Below are positions 9,817 to 21,449 of a stretch of 64,000 nucleotides of DNA, one piece after another; position 1 is the first letter of the stretch; each line of letters opens with the position of its first letter. Position numbers and translations under genes: made by a program. Source of the stretch: Callaeas wilsoni (Eukaryota > Chordata > Aves > Passeriformes > Callaeidae); contig VWPU01006152.1 of NCBI GenBank assembly GCA_013398955.1, positions 4,227 through 68,226 on the forward strand, given 5' to 3'. Under the pieces are notes generated by a model. That model ran no database searches, was not told the DNA's origin, and worked only from the letters and a program-made list of their open reading frames with translations.

Positions 9817-12800
9817 CCCATAAAGCCCTACAAAATCCACATGTGCACGAAGTGGAGCAGAACAAAGGGAGCGGCTCGTGGATTTGACATTCTTGTGGAA
9901 GCACATGAAGCCTTTCCAGAGAGGCAAAGCTGATGCCTTTATTCGTAGCTGGTGGCCAACGCGTGTCAGGGACCCGAGCTGGCCGCGGGGCTCTGAGTGA
10001 CCCAAGGGCTGAGACAGGAGGAGGGGGAAGCAACGCTGCTCAAAAGGGCTGAGGAAACAGAGGCAGAGAGCAAATCTGGCGTGATGGAGGTGGCAGTGGG
10101 ACTGTCCAACCCCTCCGGGTGGAGTCCCTGTGTGCTGGGGGTGAGATGAGGACAGGAGCTCCGTGGGGCTGGGGATGCCGTGTCCAAGCCAGCGCCGCTC
10201 TGCGGAGTCCTCGCGGGGAAGGGGCTGGCGTGGAGGAACCACTGGGGTTTCTCCCAGCTCCGGGTGATCTTGCTGATGTAGGAATTGTCGGGAAAATCCC
10301 CCCTGAGTCACCCAGGCAGCTCTGCTCTCCTGTTTATGAGAGGGGCTGAGGCAGAGAGCCTTGAAATCTTCATCGACTAAACCAAACTGCCAGGCCAGCC
10401 TTGCAGGGACTCTCCAGGCAGATTGCTGGAGCAATAAATATGGAAAAGACAAAGCACTGAAATGCATTTCAGTCTCCATCCCCTGGGAATCGAGGTGCAA
10501 ATTTACCTGGGGACCTGCTGCAGCAAAATTGAACAGCCAGCAGGTACCAAGGGATGCAGAGAGGACAGCACCTGGTGTCGATGTTGGCACAAAGAGTAAA
10601 AGATAAAACGCCTGGATTTTGGGCACTTTCAGACCTATTGGTGGGAGCAAAGTGCTAATACAGTCGTATACCTGAATAATTTCCCCTCTAAAGGTTTAAA
10701 GGTGATGATTTATGCCTGAATGATCCTGGTTAGTTTACACAGTAACCTTTTGGGCTACCAGCTCCCCAGTCTGGCAAGAACAATATAATTTTTCCTCACC
10801 AAAACTCCATTTCTGCGCACAGCCAGTGAGATTCCTCAGATGGTTAAATGAGAGCTCATGCTTAAATGCTTTGCTGCCTTGGGACCTGGTTTTACCATTA
10901 TATGCTTAACTTGATGACATTTCAGACCTAAAATCTGATGTGAAATCAGGGTGAAACAGACTCAAGGGCTGTTTGCTTCAGTGCTTTTTTGGGCTCTTCT
11001 TATGAAATACGTGAGGCCGTTGCACAGGTCAGAGGAGGTGAGTTTGCTTGTTCAGAGGGTTGCTCACGAGAGGAGGGCACAGGACTGGGTATTTATGTGG
11101 AGAAGTGCAGCGTTTTTATGCAGCAGTGGCAGGGAGAAGGAGCTGAGGAGGAAGGAGAGAGCAGAAGATGAGTGCCGGGTCTCTGTGTCGCTCAAAGCTC
11201 TCCCCTGCTCCTGTCCCAGGGGATGTCACCTGTCCACAAGGACCTGCTCTGCTGCACTAACAGCAATGTGGAGAAAGGAAATTTCTCCGGGTGCAATTGA
11301 TACTCATCTCTGAACCAGCAGCCTGCAGGCAGAGATTTGGGCTGAAGCCACTCACACAACACATGCACACACAAATATAAAGCTGTTTCAAATTCTCCTC
11401 TCTGGGCTGAAGAGCATTTTGGAATACGGATGAGAGCTGCCTGCAAACGCATCTAGAGAACTTGGAGGGAAACCTGAGACAAATTATGGAAATGAAATGC
11501 CCATCTTTACAGATCATAGCCGGGGAGTCCCTGGTGGGGAGTATATAGATCATTTAAAAGACTTCTCATCCTGTTCACTGGGATTCAGCTCCAAAGTGCC
11601 CTGGCTGATGGGGAGGGTTATTAATAGCGTTGGCATTAGGGAATCAGCCACCTGTACCTTGCCCATGGACTCCTCTTGGCCTTTTTATTTTAGGCTCCTT
11701 CATAGGCTGGTAATAGATTTGCATTTAAATGAGAGTAAAACCGGTCACGGTAAGGACAAGGAGGGACGATCCCTTATTGATCCTGGTAGTGAAGCCTTCC
11801 CCTCAGCCAGGCTGTTTTAATTAACAGCAAACATAATAAATGGCCCAATCTGCCTAGGAAAGGGGTCGGACTCCTTGGTTTGGAACCCTGGGCCATGTCA
11901 TGGTTTGTGCTGCTTTGTCCACATCCCTCCCTCCCTGCCGGAGCAGGTTTGGGCTGTGGTTTGTGCAGATCCACACCCTGGGACAAAGGTGCCTGCTTTG
12001 AACCCGGCCATCCCTCTGCTAACGTGCCAAAATTCCTGCCCTGGGGCCAGGCTTTGCTCTCCCTGCCAGGGGGAGCTCAGGCTCATCTCAGGAATTGCAT
12101 CCAGCACAGTTGTCAGTCTTGGTAATTAAGAGGCTGAGGACTGGGCTGGAAAAGCTGTTAAATAAATCATAGCCATGCTTTGCATTTTGAGAGGTGTTTT
12201 TCATGTCTGGCTCACAGAATGCCTCATGAACTGAGCGAGATATCATCGTTCCTCCTTAAAATTGGCACAAGGGAAAGACCTGGGGAGATCAAGCCTTCAG
12301 GTGGGGGTCAGAGGAAAAGCTCCAGCCTTCCTGCCCTGCCCAGGCTCACGGGGAGGGCAGGTTGGAAGGGCAGAGCATTTGGAAGAAGGGCCAGGAGTGA
12401 TGTGAGGGGCAGGCAGCGGCTGAAGGGGCAGCCCCGTCAGGGAGCCATGCGAGGATGAAGCACCACTGAAGCTTCCAGCAAAAGCCTCATGGATTTTTTC
12501 CATCCTGCAAGGACCATAAATTGCAGGAGGTTCCCTCTGGTCGTCACTGAATCTTTGCTCTGTGTGTGTGAGGGATGGGATTGGGGACAAAGTGTCCTGG
12601 TGACACAAAGCACACGGGGACTGGGACGTGACAAGATGCTGTGACAACAGAGGCACTTTCCTGTCGGTGTAACCCTCTCCTCCCCAGTCCTGACACCTTT
12701 CAGATCTTGCCTCCCACCCCTCGAGTGCCAGTGGCACATCAGCACTCAACACTGATGAGAGCAAGCTGAAAACCCCTCTGTTCCACAGAAAACTGGCAGC

Positions 12801-13609
12801 AGGGTGGAGACAGAAACGCAGCAGCAACCCTGGGCAAATCCTGATTTTTGGGCATGGATGGAGAGCTCTGCCCATCCTGCTGCCACTGCCCCCACCCCCA
12901 GGAAAATCAATCCTTCTCTCCTTTTTGTCTGGACCAGCCTCAAATAGCTGCACCCTGTTGCTAGGCTACCTGGCTGCCTTCCACACATCCCAGAGCTGCT
13001 GGAAACCTCACAGCAAATTGCAGCTCACATGGTGGGTTATTTTTATCTTTTTGGGAAGAGGGGCGATGAAGGGACAGTGGAAGGGAGGAAGGAAGGAAGA
13101 TATTCCAGTTCCTGGATGCTCTGGTCTGTGGGTTATGACCAGAAAAGCCTGGAAAAGCTTGGGAATATGAACGTGTGTGTTTCTGCTTCCTTTAATAGGT
13201 GCAAGATATGTGGGATCGTGATGAAATATCTGGCTGGCTAATGAAAACCTAGTGCCACCTTTTGCGCTATTTTGGATCCTTGATAATTTGTCTTGTGTCC
13301 TGCCACAGCCAAAAAGTGCTGGAAAGAGCTTCACGAAATGCACCGGTGCACCAGCAGACCCGTGAAGGGCTGGCAAGTGTGGGATGAGAAGCTCCTGGCA
13401 TTTGCACAGCCACGAGATCCTTCCATGTGGCTTGGGTTCGGATGATCTCACCAGGAAGAAGGCGAGAAGACGCGGTGGGAAAGTGGAAGAGGGCTGCAGA
13501 GGAATTCTTCCCACCCCCCATGGAACACAAGGTGTCAGTCCCTTGTCCTGAGCCACCTGTGTCCCCCAGCCCTGGGCGGCGCCGGGGGGTTCCTTGCACA
13601 TGGAGAACC
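9817..13609. other. Unique non-coding sequence, includes the longest open frame
   Basis: Single-copy, moderately GC-rich DNA. It contains most of a 285-codon minus-strand open frame (9793-10650) and a 218-codon one (12297-12953). Neither translation shows a domain, signal peptide or family resemblance that I recognise, and each overlaps other open frames. No CpG-island promoter or clear exon was seen. Confidence 0.55.
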
Positions 13610-13615
13610 CAGCGG
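13610..13615. repeat. Target-site duplication of the minus-strand solo LTR, left
   Basis: CAGCGG immediately before the TGTGGGATC end of the LTR, repeated exactly at 14311-14316. Six bases is the duplication length typical of alpha- and betaretrovirus-like (ERVK-type) integrases. Confidence 0.88.
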
Positions 13616-14310
13616 TGTGGGATCTTTTTTTTGGTTTGGACGGTCGGGACGGTTATAGACGAGAGATCTCTGTGGTTAGGTCTCAGAGTGTGTAGTTTAT
13701 TTATGAAGGGCGTGGGTACAGTGGCCCTGCTTGGAGCTGCCAGCTGCAGCTCGGAGCACGCCAGAAAAGTGAGAGAGCAAGAGAAACAAAGGTAAGAGCA
13801 AGAGAGAGTAAGGGCGAGGGGAAGTAGGGGAAGTAGTAAAAGGAGAGGGAAAAGAGCGAAAAGAGAGAAGGAAAAGAGAGGGAAAAGACCACAAAGAGAG
13901 TGAGGTTCTCATTTACAATACAATAAATCTTCTGTGTTGAATATTCTATTTCCACTAACCAATCTAGTACAAGATACAAATCCTATAGTATTTACATACA
14001 GCCTATAAGAATTGTTACATTACCATACTGTGTTACATTTTAAACTCCAGAAACTCCTCTTTGGACCCCTGCTGCCAAGCCAGTAGGGTCTGCTCTGACC
14101 CTTGGAGCTGTCTGCAGGCAGAGGGTATTGTTCAACAGAGAGGGGATTACCTTCTGCCGGCCATCCCATTGTTTTCCAGTTGTTCAGTAACTAAGGCTTG
14201 GTATCTCAAAGCTTGCTTTCATTTCAATCTCACTTACAGTTCCCCTATTCTCAGCATCTTTTGCCAGGCAATCATATTTATAAGGCTTTCCTGTTTCATC
14301 TTCCCCAACA
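13616..14310 (-). mobile_element. Solo LTR of an endogenous retrovirus, ERVK-like
   Basis: A 695-bp element bounded by perfect CAGCGG duplications. Read on the minus strand it begins TGTTGGGGAAGATGAAACAG at 14310 and ends GATCCCACA at 13616, giving the TG...CA termini of an LTR. An AATAAA signal lies on the minus strand at 13701-13696, about 80 bp before the 3' end. The region 13795-13905 is almost pure purine on the plus strand (a pyrimidine tract in the element). No internal retroviral sequence, primer-binding site or polypurine tract adjoins either end, so this is a solo LTR left by LTR-LTR recombination. It encodes no protein. The 6-bp duplication supports an alpha/beta (ERVK-type) assignment; the exact family is not known to me. 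Confidence 0.85.
13696..13701 (-). promoter_or_regulatory. LTR polyadenylation signal AATAAA
   Basis: AATAAA on the minus strand inside the solo LTR (context TTCATAAATAAACTACAC), placed as expected near the R/U5 side. Whether it still works is unknown. Confidence 0.6.
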
Positions 14311-14316
14311 CAGCGG
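14311..14316. repeat. Target-site duplication of the minus-strand solo LTR, right
   Basis: CAGCGG directly after CCCCAACA, identical to the copy at 13610-13615. Confidence 0.88.
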
Positions 14317-16777
14317 GTGTAAGAGGAAATCCATGAGCAGCACTTTTCCTGCCCCAGGGGCCTTTTCGTGCCTCTGCTAACTCACAGCGTCCTGTTTTCC
14401 CCTCTGCCTTTCTGCCACAGGTGCTGAAGCTGAGGCAGGCAGAGCCTGGCTGAGGAAAACCGTGGCTGGATCCCATCATGGGCCATGTCCTCTCGAATTA
14501 AAAATACCTATTGAACAAATCACCTCATTTCTTCTGTGTCGATGCAAGGATCGAGGGCTTTCTGTACAGAGCAGCAGTAAAATGCAAGAAAATGGAGTTG
14601 CTTTATGGTTTTCCCTGTCCCTTTTCTTCCCATAAAACATGCTGCAGTCATACCAGGTAAGAAACCCACTGCAACTCCCATCACCTTCACTGCTCTATGC
14701 TGGGTTGCAAAAAAGCCTTTTTGACTCAGTTTCCAGATAGAAAAAGGCTTAAAAATTAGTGTTTTAAATCCCCACTTTTCTCCTGCTTTGCGTTGAGGCC
14801 CTCAGCTGGGAGGCGGATGTGACCCACCAGGTGACCTCTCCCTGGCTGTCAAGGGATCAGGAAGGGCTGGGAAGGAGCCACTGGGAAATGGCCATTGCCA
14901 GGTAGCAAAATGCCCCTCACAGTCACTGAGATGCTGTTCAAAGGGGGGAAAAAAGGAAGGGAACCCCCCCATTGCTTGGGATCCATTTAAACCTCCCCCT
15001 CCAGACAGCTTTCCCAGCGCTGTCGGCAGAGACCGTTCCCTGCTCTCAGCCAGGGATGGATTCTCCCTGAAATCACCAATTAGAAATGAAATAAATCCCA
15101 GCCACAGGACTGAGCCCAAACCAGGTTTCCTGCCCTCATTCCCTCTGTTCTCCTGAACCTCAGACAGCCCCCCAGGGCTGGGTCCTGGCACTCCCCACGG
15201 GAGGTGTTTTGTTGGCAGCCGCAATCGTGGGCTCCATCAGCAACAGGGAGATTATTTCTATTTTCTCAGCAGCTGTTTGAAGGGAAATAATCCTGGAAGA
15301 GCCTAACGAATTAGCGTTCCGAGAGTTATCTGAACTAATGAGAAGGAGTGGAAATAGGCTGAGGAAAAGGGGCTGCTTTTCAAAGCAATGCAGTGCCTTT
15401 ATTGGCTCTCTTCTGCTTTGGATGTTCAAAGACTCTTTTTTCTTTTTTTTTTCCCCCCTTTTCTTTTTCCCCCTACAGCAATTTATTTCCTGAGTGATTG
15501 AAGAACAAAAACAATTACAAACTGTACCGTTTTCTCCTGTTCCCCTCCGAGCTTTCTCCTTTTCACTTAGGGAGATGCTCAAACTTCCTTCCCATCTTCC
15601 CTTTCCCTTCCCCCTTCTGCAGGACCAGGATAATTAGGGACTAGCCACAAAACCTAACCAGAGCAGCAGAAGTCTTCTGGGCTATGCAGGGTTAGGTACT
15701 GAGCCACAGCATGCTAGTCAAATTTAAATAAAAATGGAAAAAAAAGAAAAAACATTTTTCTGGTGCTTCTGAGATCAAAGGAGCAACCCTTGAAATTTGA
15801 TGGTTGGGAACTTCTGAGAAAGGAGGTTGTTAAACCATTCCTGACTTCTGTGGCTGTTTTATCAGCAGGGAGACAGTGACATTGTTTGAACTAGATACTG
15901 GCTTTTCCCCCACAGAGGTTGTGTGATGATTTCTGAGCGTGTTCCCCGAGGCTCGGGGTTTGCTGGGAGAGATCAGGAGCGGGGGAGATACTTGCACTTC
16001 AAACAGATTCCCCAGAGGCAGCCAAGGGCTGGGAGCTCCCTGCACTGCCACAGGCCTTTGCCACAGCAGCCGGGCACTGCTGTGGACCTCACACAATTCT
16101 CACACCTTTTTCTCTCTCTTTTCCTCCTCACCTTCTCCAGGCTCGCAACACAGCCTTGGCTTCCCCGGAAAACGCAGCCCTCCCTCCTTCTCAGGGTTTT
16201 TCCTCCTCGACACCAAAATTATTTCATAGGAAGGCATTTAATGTTTCTTTCTCTGCACAGTAACGCTGAGAAAAGGAAAGGGCCGATGCAGATATTGAGG
16301 GAAGGGTTTGAGTAAAAGCAGCCCTGGATCTGAACCACCTCCCTGAGCAGCTGGGACTGGCCCTGCTGGACACAGGTCTTCTTCTGGCACCGCCTGTGAA
16401 GGCTGGAAAGTGTCCCCACCATCTGCCACCTGGTCCCCACTGCCCTTTGGCTGTGGCTGAGCTGCTGGTGTGGTCACTGCTTAATGACCCTCAATTAAAA
16501 CACATTAATTTAGCTGGGATCTACTATTTAAACGAGCTCATCTTTGCTGGAGTAGCCTGAAGAGCAGCCAGATGAGCCCAGGCAGGCAGAGGTGGCAGGC
16601 TGGCTGTGAGCTGCTGGTGGGACAGGATTCGTGGCCCAGTAGCAGCCCAGTGGTTCTTGACCTGTCACTCACACGTCCCTCCTCCCAGGATATCCTGTTA
16701 TTTGTATGGAATACATTCAGTTGTTGGTCTTACGCAGGCTACACACGACTCCTGCCCCACACACTCTGCAGCTCACT
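14317..16777. other. Unique non-coding sequence
   Basis: Single-copy DNA with a pyrimidine-rich stretch at about 15435-15480. Open frames reach 140 codons with no recognisable family. Nothing else was supported. Confidence 0.6.
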
Positions 16778-17030
16778 CACAGAATGCCAGGGTGGGTCAG
16801 GCTGGAACGGACCCGGGCGGGTCACTGGTGCCACCTCCCTGCTCCAGCGGGGCCACCCCAGGGCACGGGCACAGCAGTGTGCCAGCCAGCTCTGGGATAT
16901 CCCCAGGGAGGAAACCCCACAGCCTCTCTGCTCTCTGTCACTGCTCAGTGGAGAGGTTTTTCCTCTCGGGTATCTCTGCATGCTCAGGCTGAATTTTCCC
17001 TGTTCCGCTGCTCTGATCCTTGTCCCTGCT
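16778..17030 (-). mobile_element. CR1 LINE 3'-end fragment, about 250 bp
   Basis: The plus strand carries in order CACAGAATGCCAGGGTGGGT, CAGGCTGGAACGGACC, CTGCTCCAGCGGGGCCACCC, ATATCCCCAGGGAGGAAACC, CACAGCCTCTCTGC, GTCACTGCTCAGTGG, GAGGTTTTTCCTC and finally TTGTCCCTGC. These are the landmarks of the reverse complement of a CR1 3' region, in the correct order, so the element is on the minus strand with its 3' end near 16778. It is diverged and has small deletions. A 261-codon plus-strand frame (16572-17357) and a 211-codon minus-strand frame (16938-17573) overlap it, which argues that neither is a gene. Confidence 0.88.
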
Positions 17031-20000
17031 CCAGCCCAGGAGCTGCACCCGTGGCACCACCGGGGAACACGCTGGCACCAGCCTTGCTTTGGTTCCACAC
17101 ACGGAAAGGAGCAAAGGGGCAGTGACACGGCAGCATCCCTGGCTGTGGATTCGGGCAGGGGATTTCCAAGGGAACGGGGTCAGTGGAACAGCACAGGAGC
17201 TCCCCCGGGGCTGGGGGAGCAGCAGGGCCTGGTTTGGCTGTGCCCATGTCCCGGGGTGCCACAGCCCCCCTGCCACCCTGACCCTTTGCCCACCGCTCCT
17301 GGGAGGCACCCGCAGCCAGCACAGGGAGGGGTTTTCTGGCAGGTGGTGCAGAACTGAGCTGTTCACCAGCATCCACTCAACTCCAGCGCTGGAGGCTGCT
17401 GGCATGGCCAGAGGCACCTCCTGGGGCTGCGGGATGAGCTCAGCGGGATCGTGGCCAAGCTGTGGGAAATGGAGCATCCCCGGGCAGCTGCTGGGCGGTG
17501 GAAGAGCTTTGTGAGCTCCAGCTCTTCTCCGGGCACAAAAATCCCTAAATTGCGTCGCATCTGCCTCCTTCACCTGACCTAATGATGAATAAAGTCTTTA
17601 TCTTTTATCTGGGTAAACTCTAGGAAGGAAAAAATCTCAGCAAGCATCCACATGGAAAAAGATTCTGTGAAGCCTCCTTTGAATCCCTGAAGTTCTTTGC
17701 TTCTGCTTTACTTCACTGAGGAAAGAAATTCTAATGTGCCCGAAATGCGAAAATAATACATGAATAGCAGAAAGTAGCTGAAATAGTTAGAAATAAGAGT
17801 GAAGCTGCTTGATGAAGGTTCATCACTCAAAATGAAATGTGTAAAGAAAACGTGGAGCAAAAGAAAAGGAGAAAAGTTGAAATGTAAATTCAAAGTTTAA
17901 AATTCTCGCCTCATTTACAAATGGGGAATTGTAATGGTGGGGGAATTTGTTTAGAAATAGATTAATGTTATGTTCTCTGTCTCACTGAAATTATAGTTTT
18001 GAAATTACATGAAATATTCATGGAGGATGGGGAGGGAACCAACTTCACCTTTGCTTTGCTGCTCAAATGAAACAAACTGAAGTGAGGAAGACAAGGAATG
18101 ACTGAAGACCTTTTTTCATTTCAGGAGAACATGAGAAAAGAAAATTTCCCTTTCCTGTTTTCAACGATTAAAATGATAATGGCTACACAAGAACCTAGGC
18201 AGAGAAATTTCCAACCCCTCTGAAATTCTCTGCAGCCTGCAATTACACATAGGCAAATTTATCACGGGTGCCAGATGGCACAGCGAGCGTATTGGCAGGG
18301 ATTTTTGAAAGAAAGGAGGAAAAATAGCTGGCCTGTTCCGCGCCTACCTTGCCTTGCCTTCTCCCTCCCACCCCCAATAACCTGTTCCTATTTTCTCCCT
18401 CGATGTAGATTTTCCTCCCTCTGTGTAAACCAGTAATTTGAGGAAAGAATCATTCGGATTTATTTGGGGTTAAGCCTTCATCTGAGACGCCCACGGGTTC
18501 CCTGCATTGCAAATGGGTGAAATCCCTGAGTTCAAAGGCTTTTCCTGCAAGCAGCCCTGTTATTTTCACTGGGATGAGGGTGAGAACAGGCCCTTGCACT
18601 GCAGTCAGAAAGGTGGGCATGCAGGTACCGCTGCCAAAAACTGGATGCAGAGAAGATATTTGTGACGACATTTGCAACAGATGATGTTGATTGCAGACCC
18701 CCTGAAATGCCTGACCCAGGTTTTTGCAAGGGTTAGGATCCCATTTTAAGTGCCCAGCCACCAGCTGCTTCTCTTGTGTCACTTGTGGTCAGGTTTTCAA
18801 ACCATCCCCATCCCCTCCAGGAGCGCTGTGACATGCAATCTGCTCCCTGTCTCCAAGGAGGCAACATTCCTTTGAAATTCTGGCCCAGATGGGCGATGTC
18901 AATCAATTTGGGAAGCGCTGGTGATGCCCAGCCAGTGCCGAGCTGTGCATCTCAGAACGATGAGCGCAGCCGTGGCTCCAGGGGGGAGCTGGGCTGTCGT
19001 GAATAAGGTGAGGAATTCTTGCCAGATCTCACTGTGGTTCACAGAATCCCAGAATCAGCTCTTTCTATTGACAGGAACTTCGATTCTCCAAGGTAATTCG
19101 AATTACTGCTTTTTGTTTCTTTGAGAGTTAATTGCCTGACTGCAGCTGGAGACACAGAGCCTGGTCTATCTATTTATCTGGGTGTCTATCCCGCCATCCA
19201 CCAGCTTTATCCCGCTCCGTTATTCCCATCCCATCATTTGGGTGTTGCTTTCAGAGCTGTGTGTCAGGTGCAGCATTTCCATATATATATTTTTTTTTTT
19301 TATTCTGAGCAGCGTTGACAGTTCTCACTCTCAGGATATTACAGGTTAAAAGCTTTTGTCTTCCTGTGTGCACACACTCCGTGCTTAAATGAACATCTAG
19401 AGGCAGCAAGGAGGCAGGAAGGGAATGATGCAGTTACTTTAGCTGGCTTTAATCTCAGCCCTTGCACACAGCACTGTTCAAAGGAAGGGCACTAACCCTG
19501 CATCGCCTCAGATTTTTGATTTACTATTCCCTTCTTGAGTGGCTGTGGGTTTATCAGGAGTAAAAAGAAGACTGCACAGGCAAGAAAAGGCTGCTGCTGG
19601 CGTTCAGAGATGTCCACAAGAGCCCTCGTTCCTCAGCAAGCCCCGGGCTGTGCGCCCACCTTCCCTTTTGGCGTGGGGCACTCAGGGATTCCCGTCACTC
19701 CTGACTCCTGCCCTCCCCAGGTTTTCGCCCCTCGCAGGAGGGGTTCCTGCAGGAGCAGCAGATGGAAGCTGAATCCACAGACCTGAGCGTTCAGGGTGGT
19801 GACTGGACACAGACCTGACTCAGGCAGGGCTGGGGGGAGCAAGGCTGCTGCCTCTCGGGGGTGTGTAAAGCCAGACGAAGAGCAAGCACTCAGAAAATTA
19901 AATGCCTTTTTTTGCCCTCTCTTGCTCATCTTCTGCTCCTCAACATGTCAGCTCTAACAGCCCCTTGTCAGCACCTTGCACTGCCTGTGGGGCCTGGGGA

Positions 20001-21059
20001 GCCCTCGGCATCTGCAGCGTGCTGTGCCACAGAAGCAGGGCAAGGTAGCAGCAGACGGGGCTGCTTGGAGAATGCAAATTTCCCTGCCTCGCCTTCTTTC
20101 CCTTCAGTTGGAATCAAAGCACTGCTGAGCAGCGGGGAGGCCCTGCTCTCCTCCCTGCCTTGCAGCTTGTTGGTATTTCATAGTGCAACACTGGGTTTAT
20201 TAACTCCTACCACTGTCAGTGCCTTGGGTTTCCACGTGTGTGGGAGACCCTTGGAGAAAAGGAAAGCGAGAGAGGGGGGGAAAAAATAATAATGCCACAA
20301 ATAATTGTCTTGGCATTCTGGAGAAGAAAGGCAGAGGTTTGTGCCTGGGAAACAGCTTGTCATTTGTCTTTAGCACAGGATGATTGCAAACAGATTTCCT
20401 ACTGACCCTGGCCACACATTGCACTCATTAAAAATCGTGTTCTTGTTGCTTGCTGTGCTCTTCTCCCCCGGCTGCCACGCTTTGTCCCCTCCTGGGAGGT
20501 TTGGCCACGGCATCCCTGAGCTCCCAGGGTGTCACTGGGAGTGATGCCTCGTGCCAGGCTCAGACAGAAGCCAAGGAAAGCTGCCAGGCTGCACTGCACG
20601 GTCAGGAGGGGCTGAGGATGATAAGGGATGCTAAAGGCTCCCAGCTCCTGTAGGGATGCAGGTGAGGCTGGAGATTCCTCCCTGTCCCGTTGCTTTCTCT
20701 GTTCAAACAGCCCTGATTTGTCCCTGCTATTAAAGGCTGTGAGATCTTTCAGGCTGTAAGATTGATGTGCCTCTGATGGTGCGCCCCTGATTTTGGTCCT
20801 AAACAAACACTGATCTGGTTAACTCTGGGCTACCAGGGCTGAACTGCACCCACCTGGCAGGGGAGCAGCAGCCCCAGCCTCGGAGGGGGATGAGTGAGAG
20901 CTGAAGGCAGCACCGAGAAGTCCCAAAAGAGGGGCTACAGCCCCCCCTACCATCCAGCTCACTCCGTGCCTGCCTCAGAGCACGAACAGATGCACGAAGC
21001 AAGCGGCAAAGGAAACCACAGCGTCCTGGGCGAGGCTTCAACACTCCCGTTCCACGCTC
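17031..21059. other. Unique non-coding sequence
   Basis: Single-copy DNA, GC-rich up to about 17580 and AT-rich from 17580 to 18450. A short (TA)n/T-run patch lies at about 19280-19301. A CACAGAATCCCAGAATCA patch at 19041-19058 resembles a CR1 tail but is too short to call. No gene was recognised. Confidence 0.55.
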
Positions 21060-21065
21060 CCTCTC
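21060..21065. repeat. Target-site duplication of the plus-strand solo LTR, left
   Basis: CCTCTC immediately before TGTGGAGACAG, repeated exactly at 21444-21449. Confidence 0.82.
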
Positions 21066-21443
21066 TGTGGAGACAGAGTTTTTGCAAGAAAAGGGACACA
21101 TGGTGAACCAGCCATAAGGACAAGTGAACAGAGCACGTAGAAAACGTACACAGTGAGTGAATGCTGATGCTTCAAGGACTGGGACAGCAGCCGAAGAAAA
21201 ACATAAACACAAGATAGAAAACTGTCTGATGATTTGTGTGTATAGGTGCACGGTAGCCGGATGAACAGAGCCAGAGATCCAATTAAATCATTCCATGTTT
21301 TATGTGCGTATATTGCTTTGCCAATCATGTAATGTGTGGACGCCTGGACCGGGGAGCACAGTGTATAATAAGGGTGCTTGGGGGGAATAAAGGGGCTTCT
21401 GCTGGATTCATATTGGATCGTGCAGAGTTCGTTTACTCCCGCA
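21066..21443 (+). mobile_element. Solo LTR of an endogenous retrovirus, alpha/ERVK-like
   Basis: A 378-bp element from TGTGGAGACAGAG to TTTACTCCCGCA, flanked by perfect CCTCTC duplications. U3 features are in canonical order: a CCAAT box at 21321-21325, a TATA-like TATAATAA at 21364-21371, then AATAAA at 21386-21391. The polyadenylation signal sits only about 20 bp after the TATA box and about 55 bp before the 3' end. This compact arrangement is like that of avian alpharetrovirus-type LTRs, which have a very short R. No gag, pol or env remnant, primer-binding site or polypurine tract adjoins it, so it is a solo LTR. Many short open frames cross it but none is meaningful. Confidence 0.85.
21364..21391 (+). 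promoter_or_regulatory. LTR core promoter and polyadenylation signal
   Basis: TATAATAA (21364-21371) followed by AATAAA (21386-21391). Both are intact in sequence, so residual promoter activity of this solo LTR toward the right is possible. Activity cannot be judged from sequence. Confidence 0.6.
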
Positions 21444-21449
21444 CCTCTC
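21444..21449. repeat. Target-site duplication of the plus-strand solo LTR, right
   Basis: CCTCTC directly after the CTCCCGCA end, identical to 21060-21065. Confidence 0.82.

Noticed and set aside
12297..12953. 218-codon minus-strand frame
   Set aside because: GC-rich unique DNA, overlapped by other frames on both strands, low-complexity translation with no recognisable family.
16572..17573. 261-codon plus-strand and 211-codon minus-strand frames
   Set aside because: Both overlap a CR1 fragment and each other on opposite strands; the translation contains antisense or frame-shifted CR1 sequence and no domain.
19041..19058. CACAGAATCCCAGAATCA, resembling a CR1 octamer tail
   Set aside because: Only 18 bp with no adjoining CR1 body sequence.
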